A stretch of DNA of 64,000 nt, from NCBI RefSeq assembly GCF_030408675.1, contig NZ_CP047200.1, forward strand, positions 1,860,001 through 1,924,000, written 5' to 3'. Source of the DNA: Corynebacterium durum. Lineage in GTDB: Bacteria > Actinomycetota > Actinomycetes > Mycobacteriales > Mycobacteriaceae. The stretch's first letter is position 1, and every line of letters starts with the position of its first letter. This document shows, one piece after another, positions 1-7,031 of the stretch. The notes beneath the pieces were generated by a model. That model had not been told where the DNA came from. It searched no databases and was given only the letters and a program-made list of their open reading frames with translations. Position numbers and translations under genes: made by a program.

Positions 1-6
1 GCGCCG

Positions 7-1440
7 TTGACGATTACAGCTAAGCCCAAGCTCAGCCCGCGAAAGGACACCCTTGTGATCTCCGCCCACGGCGCGACCATTGACGTCACCTCCCGGACCG
101 TCACAATCACCTACAGCCCACTCCTCGCGGCGCTGCAATCAACCCACGGAGCTGCGGAAGGCGGGGCGTCGACAAGCACCCGCCTCAGCATCAGCGACAT
201 TACTGATATTGACACGCGGCACCCCACCGCCGTTGACCTCGGGTGGGCGCGGCTCGGCGGGGTGAACCACACCATCCGATTCGCCCCCAACCAAGAAAAC
301 GAACTCGACACGCTGCTCGCCATGATCGACAGCGCTCGCAACGGCGAACTCCCTGACGAACCCGCCGCCTTCATTCCCGGGTTCAACTTCGTGGCCATTG
401 ACGTGGAAACCGCCAACGATGACTGGGGGTCCATCTGCCAAATCGGTGTCGTCCGCTACACCAACGGCCAGGCCGGTGCTAGTGACTCCTGGCTCTGCAC
501 GCCCCCTCCCGGGCTCGAACGTTTCGACGCCCTGAATATCGGCATTCACGGCATCACACCCGACGACGTAGCCGACGCGCCCGCCTTCGGAGACGTTCTC
601 GGGGACGTTGTCGCAGCCGTCGGGGAACTTCCCGTGGTCGCCCACAACGCCCAATTCGACATGACTGCCTTTTCCCGCGCCTGCGCCGCCGCCGGGCAAC
701 CCGTTCCCCACTGGACATTCGGCTGCTCGCTGGCCCTCGCGCGGGCCGCCAAACTCGGCATCAGCAACCACCGGCTCCCCACCGTCGCTGCACATTTTGG
801 CGTTGAACTGACGAAACACCACGATGCGCTTTCCGACGCCCGCGCGTGCGGCGACATCATCGTCGGGTTGGCGTCGACTGGAGTTTCTGGTGGTTCGGGC
901 GCATCAGGTGACGAAGGTTTTGCCGGGTTCTTCTGGGCCTCCGGCTTCACTCTTGGTGAACTCACCCCTGATAAAGTGCTTCCCGTACTGCGCGCTGATG
1001 CGCGCGGACTCAACATCGCGGCGCAACGTAACCGTCTTTTCCCTGGGACTATGGTTGAAGCTGCTGCTGAGGTACCGGAAGAAAAGCCACGACGCAGGCA
1101 ACGGCCGGCCTGGGAAAAAGCCGCCACACCCAGCGTCATTCCCGAGACCAACACCGAGGCCGACCCGGAAGGCGCGCTCTACGGCCACAATGTCACACTC
1201 ACCGGCGACTTCGAGCCATACGATAAATCCATGCTCTGGTCCGGCATCGCGGAGCGCGGCGGCGTGATCGGCAAAAACGTCACCAAAAAGACCACCCTGC
1301 TTGTGTGCGGGCCGTGGCACACCGTCACGTCCAAGCAGAAACGCGCCGAAGAACTCATCGAAAAAGGCCAGGACATCACGCTCTGGACCGCCGACCAGCT
1401 TTACCGCGAACTGGGGCTGGACGAGGACCCACCGTTTTAG
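7..1440 (+). CDS. DEDDh 3'-5' exonuclease with C-terminal BRCT domain (DNA pol III epsilon-like)
   Basis: The 477-residue protein carries an epsilon-type exonuclease core: motif I 'FVAIDVETAND' (acidic pair near residues 132/134), then a 'VVAHNAQFDM' motif II and a 'HHDALSDARA' motif III with the DEDDh histidine. About 130 residues precede the nuclease core, and residues about 390-470 look like a BRCT domain ('GHNVTLTGDF...GGVIGKNVTKKTTLLVCG'). This exonuclease-BRCT arrangement is common in corynebacteria and fits DNA repair or proofreading outside the replicase. The start shown is TTG at the window edge, so the true start may lie upstream. Confidence 0.85.
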   Translation: MTITAKPKLSPRKDTLVISAHGATIDVTSRTVTITYSPLLAALQSTHGAAEGGASTSTRLSISDITDIDTRHPTAVDLGWARLGGVNHTIRFAPNQENELDTLLAMIDSARNGELPDEPAAFIPGFNFVAIDVETANDDWGSICQIGVVRYTNGQAGASDSWLCTPPPGLERFDALNIGIHGITPDDVADAPAFGDVLGDVVAAVGELPVVAHNAQFDMTAFSRACAAAGQPVPHWTFGCSLALARAAKLGISNHRLPTVAAHFGVELTKHHDALSDARACGDIIVGLASTGVSGGSGASGDEGFAGFFWASGFTLGELTPDKVLPVLRADARGLNIAAQRNRLFPGTMVEAAAEVPEEKPRRRQRPAWEKAATPSVIPETNTEADPEGALYGHNVTLTGDFEPYDKSMLWSGIAERGGVIGKNVTKKTTLLVCGPWHTVTSKQKRAEELIEKGQDITLWTADQLYRELGLDEDPPF

Positions 1441-1482
1441 GGGACCTCTCCCCCGTGTTCCCTTGTTCGTTAGTCTGGCGCC

Positions 1483-2352
1483 TCAGCCATCAAGATGATT
1501 CAACAGCGTTGGAACAAATTCCTGGTAGTACTGGAACACCCCTCCGTGACCAGAGTTGGGGTAAATCACCAAGGTACTGTTGGGAATACGCTGATGCATG
1601 TCTTCAGACAGTGGGGTGGGAACCATACGGTCATAATCACCATTGGCAATTAACGTAGGGGCAGTGATCGTGCTCAAGTCCTGTGGCTCCTGGCTACCCC
1701 ACGCCTTGATTGCGGCAAGTTGCCTACGAAAAGCGCCGAGCGTAATAGGTTTATCTCGATCCATGACACGTTCATGAATTCGCGCAAGATAGTCACGAGC
1801 TGCGGTTTTGCCGGTAGGTGTACGCGGGAAAAAGAGGAATTCCTTGGCATCAGTGCGAGCGAGCACGCCACGCAACATATCGACATAAACATAGGCCGCT
1901 CCGGTGGGACGATTGATGCCGTGACCTCCGGCTGGGCCCGTACCGGCAAGAACAAGCCGTCGAACCAAACTGGGGTTGTCCAGGGTAACTTGCTGGGCGA
2001 TGAATCCCCCCAGTGAGAACCCCATAAGATCAATGTGCGTGAGTCCAAGGGCTGCAATGAAAGCGCGCGCTACATCAGCCATACCCTTAATTGTTGATGG
2101 CACTTTCCCAGTGGAGCCACCAACACCGGGGAGTTCAATGGCAATAACGCGGCGACCAGCCGCAAGGGCGTCTACAACACGGGGATCCCACTCATCCAGC
2201 GTGGCACCAAGGTGAGTAAGCAGCACAATGGGAGTACCACCATCAACCCCAAGATCCCGGTACGCAAGGGTTTCACCGTTAACTGGCAGGTACCTCGTGA
2301 GCGCTTCGTTCCATTGGGTAGCGCGGTCAGCTGTGGCATGAGTATCAGACAT
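1483..2352 (-). CDS. alpha/beta hydrolase
   Basis: 289 residues with an alpha/beta-hydrolase fold. The nucleophile elbow is 'GFSLGGF', an acid residue lies in 'NGDYDRMVP', and the catalytic histidine is in 'NSGHGG' near the C-terminus. ATG at 2352 was chosen because a good GGAGGAGG-type Shine-Dalgarno lies just upstream; the open frame continues beyond it without family similarity. Its start overlaps the 3' end of the upstream quinone oxidoreductase by 8 bp, so the two are translationally coupled. The substrate is unknown; the context suggests handling of a reactive or xenobiotic compound. Confidence 0.8.
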   Translation of the reverse strand: MSDTHATADRATQWNEALTRYLPVNGETLAYRDLGVDGGTPIVLLTHLGATLDEWDPRVVDALAAGRRVIAIELPGVGGSTGKVPSTIKGMADVARAFIAALGLTHIDLMGFSLGGFIAQQVTLDNPSLVRRLVLAGTGPAGGHGINRPTGAAYVYVDMLRGVLARTDAKEFLFFPRTPTGKTAARDYLARIHERVMDRDKPITLGAFRRQLAAIKAWGSQEPQDLSTITAPTLIANGDYDRMVPTPLSEDMHQRIPNSTLVIYPNSGHGGVFQYYQEFVPTLLNHLDG

Positions 2353-3370
2353 CGGCAGTAACCTCCTCCGGGTTGGTTGTGACGAGAACTTTGCCGCGAG
2401 TTTTGCCAGAAAGAAGCTGATTGAGTGCGATGAGTGTGTCATTGAAGGGTAGGACCCGATCGATGACGGGTTTGAGGATGCCTTCATCAACAAGTTCGGC
2501 AACAGTGCGCAATGCTGCACCATCAGGCTTGATAAACAAAAAACGATAACGTACGCCGAGCTTACGGGCCTGGCGGCGTAGTCGAAAACTGAGGACCGAT
2601 AGGGCAAATTTGACCACTGGGCCAGCACCAGCCTGGTCAGCGAGCGTCGGTTCGGGGCTACCTGCAATACCGACAACAACTCCACCACGGCGCAGCACCT
2701 GCAGTGATCGCGACGTTATGTCTCCTCCTTGGGTGTCTACGACTATGTCGACAGGGGTATTGGCCAAACGCTCAACGAAGTCTTCGTTGCGATAGTCGAT
2801 GATGATGTCTGCACCGAGTGCCCGCACATCATCAGCGCTGGCAGCGGAGGCGGTAGTAGCTACAGTGGCACCAAGGTGCTTGGCAAGCTGAATGACAGCA
2901 GATCCGACACCACCAGCGCCACCATGCACCAATACCGTTTGACCCGCTTGAAGGTGACCGATACTCACCAATGCCTGCCATGCGGTCAAAGCGACGACTG
3001 GCAGAGCAGCCGCGTGAGTCAGCGATACGTTGCGGGGTGCATGGGCGAGAGCATCAACGTCAACCGCGACGGTCTCGGCCCATGTTCCCATACCGACAAC
3101 GCCGGTATAGCCGTAGACCTTGTCGCCGACGGCAAACTCTGTGACCTGACTACCAAGAGCGATCACTTCACCAGACAGTTCTCCACCCATTACCTTTGGC
3201 AAGTCCAGCCGAAAGACAGCCTTGAACTCGCCAACGCGTGTGCGTTCATCAGCATGATTGACCCCAGAAGCTGCCATGCGTACAAGCACCTGACGCGGGC
3301 CAGGTTCGGGGATGGGCATGTTGACGGCACGCAGAGGCTGGCCGTACTTCTCCAAAACAAATGCCTTCAT
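2345..3370 (-). CDS. zinc-independent MDR-family quinone oxidoreductase / NADP-dependent alcohol dehydrogenase
   Basis: 341 residues of the medium-chain dehydrogenase superfamily: an N-terminal GroES-like domain ('GPRQVLVRMAASGVNHADER') and a Rossmann domain with 'VLVHGGAGGVGSAVIQLAK' for NADPH binding. The cysteine cluster of zinc-dependent members is absent, which favours quinone oxidoreductase. The start is ATG at 3370 with an AAAGGA site upstream. It is divergent from an HxlR-family regulator across about 100 bp and co-transcribed with the hydrolase. The layout resembles the redox-sensing QorR/quinone-oxidoreductase pairs of C. glutamicum, so induction by quinones or electrophiles is a reasonable inference. 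Confidence 0.82.
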   Translation of the reverse strand: MKAFVLEKYGQPLRAVNMPIPEPGPRQVLVRMAASGVNHADERTRVGEFKAVFRLDLPKVMGGELSGEVIALGSQVTEFAVGDKVYGYTGVVGMGTWAETVAVDVDALAHAPRNVSLTHAAALPVVALTAWQALVSIGHLQAGQTVLVHGGAGGVGSAVIQLAKHLGATVATTASAASADDVRALGADIIIDYRNEDFVERLANTPVDIVVDTQGGDITSRSLQVLRRGGVVVGIAGSPEPTLADQAGAGPVVKFALSVLSFRLRRQARKLGVRYRFLFIKPDGAALRTVAELVDEGILKPVIDRVLPFNDTLIALNQLLSGKTRGKVLVTTNPEEVTADV

Positions 3371-3403
3371 GAGGTCCTTTCTGTGCCGCACAGTCGGCAA
3401 CTA

Positions 3404-3446
3404 GTTACAAAATGTTACTGGATTCAACCATAGGCGATGCAGTAAC
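3404..3446. promoter_or_regulatory. putative HxlR operator: repeated GTTAC half-sites
   Basis: In the divergent promoter region GTTAC occurs at 3404-3408 and again exactly 10 bp later at 3414-3418, with the inverted copy GTAAC at 3442-3446. HxlR/DUF24 proteins are dimers that bind short repeated half-sites in the promoter they share with a divergent target. One helical turn between half-sites fits this. The assignment is inferred from position and symmetry. Confidence 0.45.
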
Positions 3447-3471
3447 ATAATGCAACCACTATTGAGGAGAC

Positions 3472-3891
3472 ATGATGTTATCCGAGCCCCGCTCAAACTG
3501 CCCAATCAACCGAAGCCTTGAAATGTTGGGAGATCGATGGAGCATGCTGATCTTGCGAGACATTATTCTCCATGACCGGCGCTCCTTCCGTGACCTGCTC
3601 ACCGGCAGTGCAGAAGGCATCAGCGCCCCGGTACTATCCCGCCGATTAGGCGACCTGGTTAAGGCAGGCTTCCTGACCAAAAGCGATGTCACCCGCGGCA
3701 AACAGGGCAAATACTCACTCACCGACACAGGACTAGCAACTGTGCCACTACTCATTGAGCTTGGCCGCCTCGGTGTCTGCATCGACCCGTCAACAAGGAA
3801 TAACGCCCCTGATTTCGGCACAGACCCCACCGAACTTGCCACCCGCATCGCCGCCCTCCGCGATGCTCATGGCGCGTCTCCACAACAGTGA
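3472..3891 (+). CDS. HxlR-family (DUF24) transcriptional regulator, probably redox-sensing
   Basis: 139-residue winged-helix protein with the family N-terminus 'NCPINRSLEMLGDRWSMLIL' and 'SAPVLSRRLGDLVKAGFL' in the recognition region. Cys10 lies at the position used as a thiol sensor in single-cysteine HxlR regulators such as QorR and HypR; a second cysteine is near residue 103. The start is ATG at 3472 after GAGGAGA. It is transcribed away from the quinone oxidoreductase/hydrolase operon, which is its likely target. The family is well supported; the signal (quinone, aldehyde, disulphide stress) is inferred. Confidence 0.85.
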   Translation: MMLSEPRSNCPINRSLEMLGDRWSMLILRDIILHDRRSFRDLLTGSAEGISAPVLSRRLGDLVKAGFLTKSDVTRGKQGKYSLTDTGLATVPLLIELGRLGVCIDPSTRNNAPDFGTDPTELATRIAALRDAHGASPQQ

Positions 3892-3942
3892 TTTTTCATC
3901 ACGTAGGGAACCACACTGGCGTGCATCGCAGTCTAAGTGGGT

Positions 3943-4530
3943 ATGACAACGTCCATACGAACATCGCTTGACCTGGGCACAGTACTTCCTCGTCTGGAAA
4001 GAAATGACCATAACGCAGCGGGAATGCTGCTGCAGCAACCACCGTCAATATCCCTGTCGCCACAGTTGGTGGCTCGCTTCTACAGCAACGGGACACAAGT
4101 GACCCACGAACAGCTGGATGAGGTGGGCGTTGGGGTTCTTCACCTGTGGGATCATGCCGCAGAAAACCTGGTGGAACAGTGTGGGGATGGCACTACGATC
4201 AAACTGAAGATGAGAAACGCCGGCGTGCTGGTCGGGCTAGATGTCGTGGGATGCCAGGTGTCGCTGGGCGTCGATAAGCGCGGCGAACAAGTGGAACCCA
4301 CAACGCTGGTGACGCACCCCCATACCTTTGATGCGCTGGACCGTCACATGCGTGCGCTGCTGAGGGCCGAGCCGACATACTACGCGCCAACCCCGCAGGT
4401 ACTTCTGGCTGTGCACCCGCGTACCGACGTCGCGACGCTGCAGGTGTGGCTCGCGGCAACCGAGGTGACGCTGACCGCCACGCCGTTTACCTGCCTGTAC
4501 GGCTATCCCCGACCAGTCAGGTTGCAGTAG
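3943..4530 (+). CDS. hypothetical protein
   Basis: About 195 residues from ATG 3943; an in-frame GTG lies 6 bp earlier at 3937. There is no signal peptide or membrane segment. The sequence mixes hydrophobic stretches ('HLWDHAAENLVEQ', 'GVLVGLDVVGCQVSLGV') with a His/Asp-containing C-terminal half and looks like a soluble alpha/beta protein. I do not recognise the family. It lies 51 bp after the HxlR gene and 17 bp before the alarmone synthetase, so it may share a transcript with the latter. Confidence 0.6.
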   Translation: MTTSIRTSLDLGTVLPRLERNDHNAAGMLLQQPPSISLSPQLVARFYSNGTQVTHEQLDEVGVGVLHLWDHAAENLVEQCGDGTTIKLKMRNAGVLVGLDVVGCQVSLGVDKRGEQVEPTTLVTHPHTFDALDRHMRALLRAEPTYYAPTPQVLLAVHPRTDVATLQVWLAATEVTLTATPFTCLYGYPRPVRLQ

Positions 4531-4547
4531 TTACACTGTTAGGCGTT

Positions 4548-5555
4548 ATGACAGCAACACTTGAACGCATCTACACCGAGTGGACAGCCGCGCACCCGCA
4601 CGCAGCGGAGGATTTTCACTCCACCATCGAAGATCTGCTGGTGGACGCGGGTGTGGCCTTTGATCGCGTGACCGTGCGGGTGAAAGACCTGCGCTCCCTC
4701 AACGCAAAAGCCGCAAAACGTGACAGTGACGGCAACCCCATCTACCCCGACCCGTGGGCAGACATTCACGACGTGGTAGGCGTGCGCGTAACCACCTATC
4801 ACTCCACCGAGATTCCCACGGTACTATCCGTGCTACAGGATTCGTTTATCCTGGAGAAATCCGTGGACAAGGCGGAGGAAACAAAAATCTCCGGCGGCTT
4901 CGGCTACGGGTCTCACCACCTCACCCTCACGGTTCCTCAAGGCATGCAGGACCTCGAAGACTACGCTGATTTCACCTTTGAAGTGCAGGTTCGCACCGTC
5001 CTGCAACACGCGTGGGCGGAATTTGAACACGACATCCGCTACAAACGCCCCGCCGACGCCCTGGACCCCCGCATTGACCGTGCCTTCACGCTGGCGGCGG
5101 GGCTGATCGAACTCGCAGACCAGCAATTCGACCAGATCGCCGCGATCAAAGAAGTGGAAGCAGCCGAAACACGTGAACAGGACCAGGACGAGCACACCCG
5201 CGACGTGGCCATCACCGCCGACATGCTACCCGGCATGCTGGCCACCATCCTGGGCAACCGCTTCTCCAGCTCGCGGACCAGCACCTACCCGTGGCTGGAG
5301 GAGATTCTGGAAGCAAACGGGATCACCACCCTGGGGGAACTGCGCGATCTCCTTAAACCCGCCGCCATCGACCATGTGGAACGCGCTATCCGATACCGCT
5401 TCTCCCCCGGACAGGCACGCATTGTTGATGATCTTCTGCTGCACCGCTTCGGCACGCAACACATCGAACGCACCGCCAAAATCGGGAAAAATCCCAGGTC
5501 GCGGCTGGCAAAATTAAAAAATAGGATAAAAATGTTGCAAAGTGAACAAAATTAG
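4548..5555 (+). CDS. small alarmone synthetase, RelA/SpoT synthetase domain (RelS-like)
   Basis: 335 residues. The synthetase core is clear: 'DPWADIHDVVGVRVTTYH' (the region carrying the catalytic acidic and arginine residues), 'GGFGYGSHHLTLTV' and 'FEVQVRTVLQHAWAEFEHDIRYK'. No HD hydrolase, TGS or ACT domain is present, so it is a short synthetase that would make (p)ppGpp or pGpp from ATP and GTP/GDP/GMP rather than a full Rel. The C-terminal 130 residues form an extra helical tail. The start is ATG 4548; the open frame extends about 100 bp upstream but overlaps the preceding gene. C. glutamicum RelS is a comparable protein. Confidence 0.85.
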   Translation: MTATLERIYTEWTAAHPHAAEDFHSTIEDLLVDAGVAFDRVTVRVKDLRSLNAKAAKRDSDGNPIYPDPWADIHDVVGVRVTTYHSTEIPTVLSVLQDSFILEKSVDKAEETKISGGFGYGSHHLTLTVPQGMQDLEDYADFTFEVQVRTVLQHAWAEFEHDIRYKRPADALDPRIDRAFTLAAGLIELADQQFDQIAAIKEVEAAETREQDQDEHTRDVAITADMLPGMLATILGNRFSSSRTSTYPWLEEILEANGITTLGELRDLLKPAAIDHVERAIRYRFSPGQARIVDDLLLHRFGTQHIERTAKIGKNPRSRLAKLKNRIKMLQSEQN

Positions 5556-5560
5556 CTGTG

Positions 5561-5605
5561 AAGGAGTACGGTATGTAGATGATAAAACTTTGCATACCTA
5601 CATAA
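5561..5605 (+). promoter_or_regulatory. start-stop codon pair with Shine-Dalgarno inside alternative hairpins, leader of the small gene at 5622
   Basis: AAGGAG (5561-5566) is followed six bases later by ATG-TAG (5573-5578), a start codon directly followed by a stop. GGTATG at 5570-5575 can pair with CATACC at 5593-5598. Overlapping it, ATGTAG at 5573-5578 can pair with CTACAT at 5598-5603, so two mutually exclusive stems include the same start-stop codons. A second ATG at 5579 opens an 8-codon frame ending at 5605. This looks like a translated attenuator-type leader; its function is inferred. Confidence 0.4.
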
Positions 5606-5621
5606 GCAAGGAGATAGAACC

Positions 5622-5738
5622 ATGGGTTCCACAGCAATGCTTCTCGACTTTCTACACGTCTGGGCACTCACCAGCGCAGACTTCTTCCGCGGGTTCGGCG
5701 TTGATTTCCCGCCGCCCTCATGGGGAGTCAACGTCTAG
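5622..5738 (+). CDS. small 38-residue protein, unrecognised
   Basis: ATG 5622 is preceded by AAGGAGAT with a 6-7 base spacer, one of the best ribosome-binding sites in the window. It opens a 38-codon frame ending TAG at 5738. The protein begins MGSTAMLLDFLHVWALTSAD and is hydrophobic and aromatic, with an amphipathic N-terminal half and a Pro-rich 'FPPPSWGVNV' tail. There is no cleavable signal. Corynebacteria have functional proteins this small (PorA/PorH-type porins are 45-57 residues), but I see no clear match. It sits between the alarmone synthetase and the convergent S4 gene. Confidence 0.6.
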   Translation: MGSTAMLLDFLHVWALTSADFFRGFGVDFPPPSWGVNV

Positions 5739-5750
5739 AGCAACCGGACG

Positions 5751-6110
5751 TTAGCCTCGCCCACGTAATCGGTCAATCTCGCGGCGCTCCCGCTTAGTGG
5801 GGCGCCCGGCACCGCGATCACGCTTGGGCATGGACGCAATGAGTTCCTTCGGAGGGGGCGGGGGCGAATGGTCGACGTAGCAATCGCGTGCTACGGATGC
5901 ACCGACGCGGCGTCGAATATCATCGACCACCTCCACATCAAACTGACGGTGATCCACCCACACGCGCACCCGGTCACCTGGGGAGACGGCGTGCGAGGGC
6001 TTCACTGACACACCATTGACCTTCACGTGCCCGGCCTTGCACGCCTCGGCGGCCTGCGGGCGGGTTTTTACCAGGCGAACGGCCCAAATCCAGGCATCTA
6101 CACGCGTCAT
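5751..6110 (-). CDS. S4-domain RNA-binding protein (Hsp15-like)
   Basis: 119 residues. The N-terminal S4 domain 'TRVDAWIWAVRLVKTRPQAAEACKAGHVKVNGVSVKPSHAV' is followed by a basic C-terminal tail rich in Arg/Lys. This is the architecture of Hsp15-family proteins, which bind structured rRNA; E. coli Hsp15 recycles stalled 50S subunits with nascent chain. The start is ATG at 6110. It lies downstream of a small membrane protein and yigZ on the same strand. Confidence 0.85.
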   Translation of the reverse strand: MTRVDAWIWAVRLVKTRPQAAEACKAGHVKVNGVSVKPSHAVSPGDRVRVWVDHRQFDVEVVDDIRRRVGASVARDCYVDHSPPPPPKELIASMPKRDRGAGRPTKRERREIDRLRGRG

Positions 6111-6130
6111 GGAAACTTCCCCTCGTTCCG

Positions 6131-6358
6131 CTAATCCCGGTGGTTAATAATGCGGCGGACCCGGCGGTAATTCACAAAGCCGCCGACCACGGCGATAATC
6201 AGCCCAAGAAACAGAAAAAACGACGCCCCGGTAATAGTGCTTAGCAAGATACCACCGGCGGCACCCCCGACCACGCTGACAACACCATTGCGGGAGTAGG
6301 TACGTACCGCGCGTTTACGCTGCTCGATGGGGTTACGTGGGTACTGTTGCATGCTCAT
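6131..6358 (-). CDS. small membrane protein, hypothetical
   Basis: About 75 residues. A basic N-terminus ('QYPRNPIEQRKRAVRTYSRN') is followed by a Gly-rich hydrophobic hairpin ('VVSVVGGAAGGILLSTITG' and 'FFLFLGLIIAVVGGFV') and a short basic tail. Two transmembrane segments are likely, with both ends cytoplasmic by the positive-inside rule. ATG 6358 was chosen; an in-frame GTG at 6364 would overlap the stop of yigZ and is the alternative. No Shine-Dalgarno is visible, so translation probably couples to yigZ. Confidence 0.65.
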   Translation of the reverse strand: MSMQQYPRNPIEQRKRAVRTYSRNGVVSVVGGAAGGILLSTITGASFFLFLGLIIAVVGGFVNYRRVRRIINHRD

Positions 6359-6360
6359 GA

Positions 6361-7017
6361 TCACCCAGTGTAGTCGCTAACCTCAATCCAGCTAGCGCCA
6401 ATGCGCTCAGGCTGCACAGAACCTTTTGTCAGAGAAGCCACAGTATGCAACAAGGTGTCGTCGTCCGCCGCAGCAACTCGTAACGTCGCCTCCGCACCAT
6501 AATCCACACCCACAATCTCTATGTGGGTTCTCGCGGTCGTGGCCCGCAGCTCCGCCTCCAACCTGCCCGCCTGCGCATGCGGAACCGCCAACGCCCACAC
6601 CGTCAGCTGTTGGCGACGCACGCGGGGTACCTCTGGCAGCACCAGCGACACCGCGTCCGAATACGCGCGCACCAGTCCGCCCGTCCCCAACTTCACCCCG
6701 CCGAAATACCGCACCACCACGGCCGCGATGTCGAGCATCCCACTCCCCCGCAGCACATCCAGCATCGGCTGGCCCGCCGTGCCCGAGGGTTCGCCATCGT
6801 CGCTGGACCGCTCCACCGGGTTCGCACCCTCCACCGCATAAATGAAGGCGCTGCAATGATGCCGCGCATCCGGGTACTCCGCACGGGTGGCCTGAATAAA
6901 GGCCCGAGCCTCATCCTCGCTGCTCACCCGCCGAATCAGCGTGATAAACTGCGAGCGCTTCACCTCCAGCTCGCCTGTGGTGGTGATGCCCGCCGTCGGT
7001 GCCGCATACGAATCCAT
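6361..7017 (-). CDS. yigZ: YigZ/IMPACT family protein
   Basis: 218 residues. The N-terminal UPF0029/IMPACT domain is recognisable from 'DARHHCSAFIYAVEGANPVERSSDDGEPSGTAGQPML' and 'VVVRYFGGVKLGTGGLVRAYSDA'. It is followed by a ferredoxin-like DUF1949 domain. The bacterial family is conserved but its biochemistry is poorly defined (nucleic acid or ribosome-linked roles have been proposed). The start is ATG 7017, 14 bp after the upstream MFS gene, and it continues into the small membrane protein. Confidence 0.85.
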   Translation of the reverse strand: MDSYAAPTAGITTTGELEVKRSQFITLIRRVSSEDEARAFIQATRAEYPDARHHCSAFIYAVEGANPVERSSDDGEPSGTAGQPMLDVLRGSGMLDIAAVVVRYFGGVKLGTGGLVRAYSDAVSLVLPEVPRVRRQQLTVWALAVPHAQAGRLEAELRATTARTHIEIVGVDYGAEATLRVAAADDDTLLHTVASLTKGSVQPERIGASWIEVSDYTG

Positions 7018-7031
7018 GCCGTTTCCTCGCT

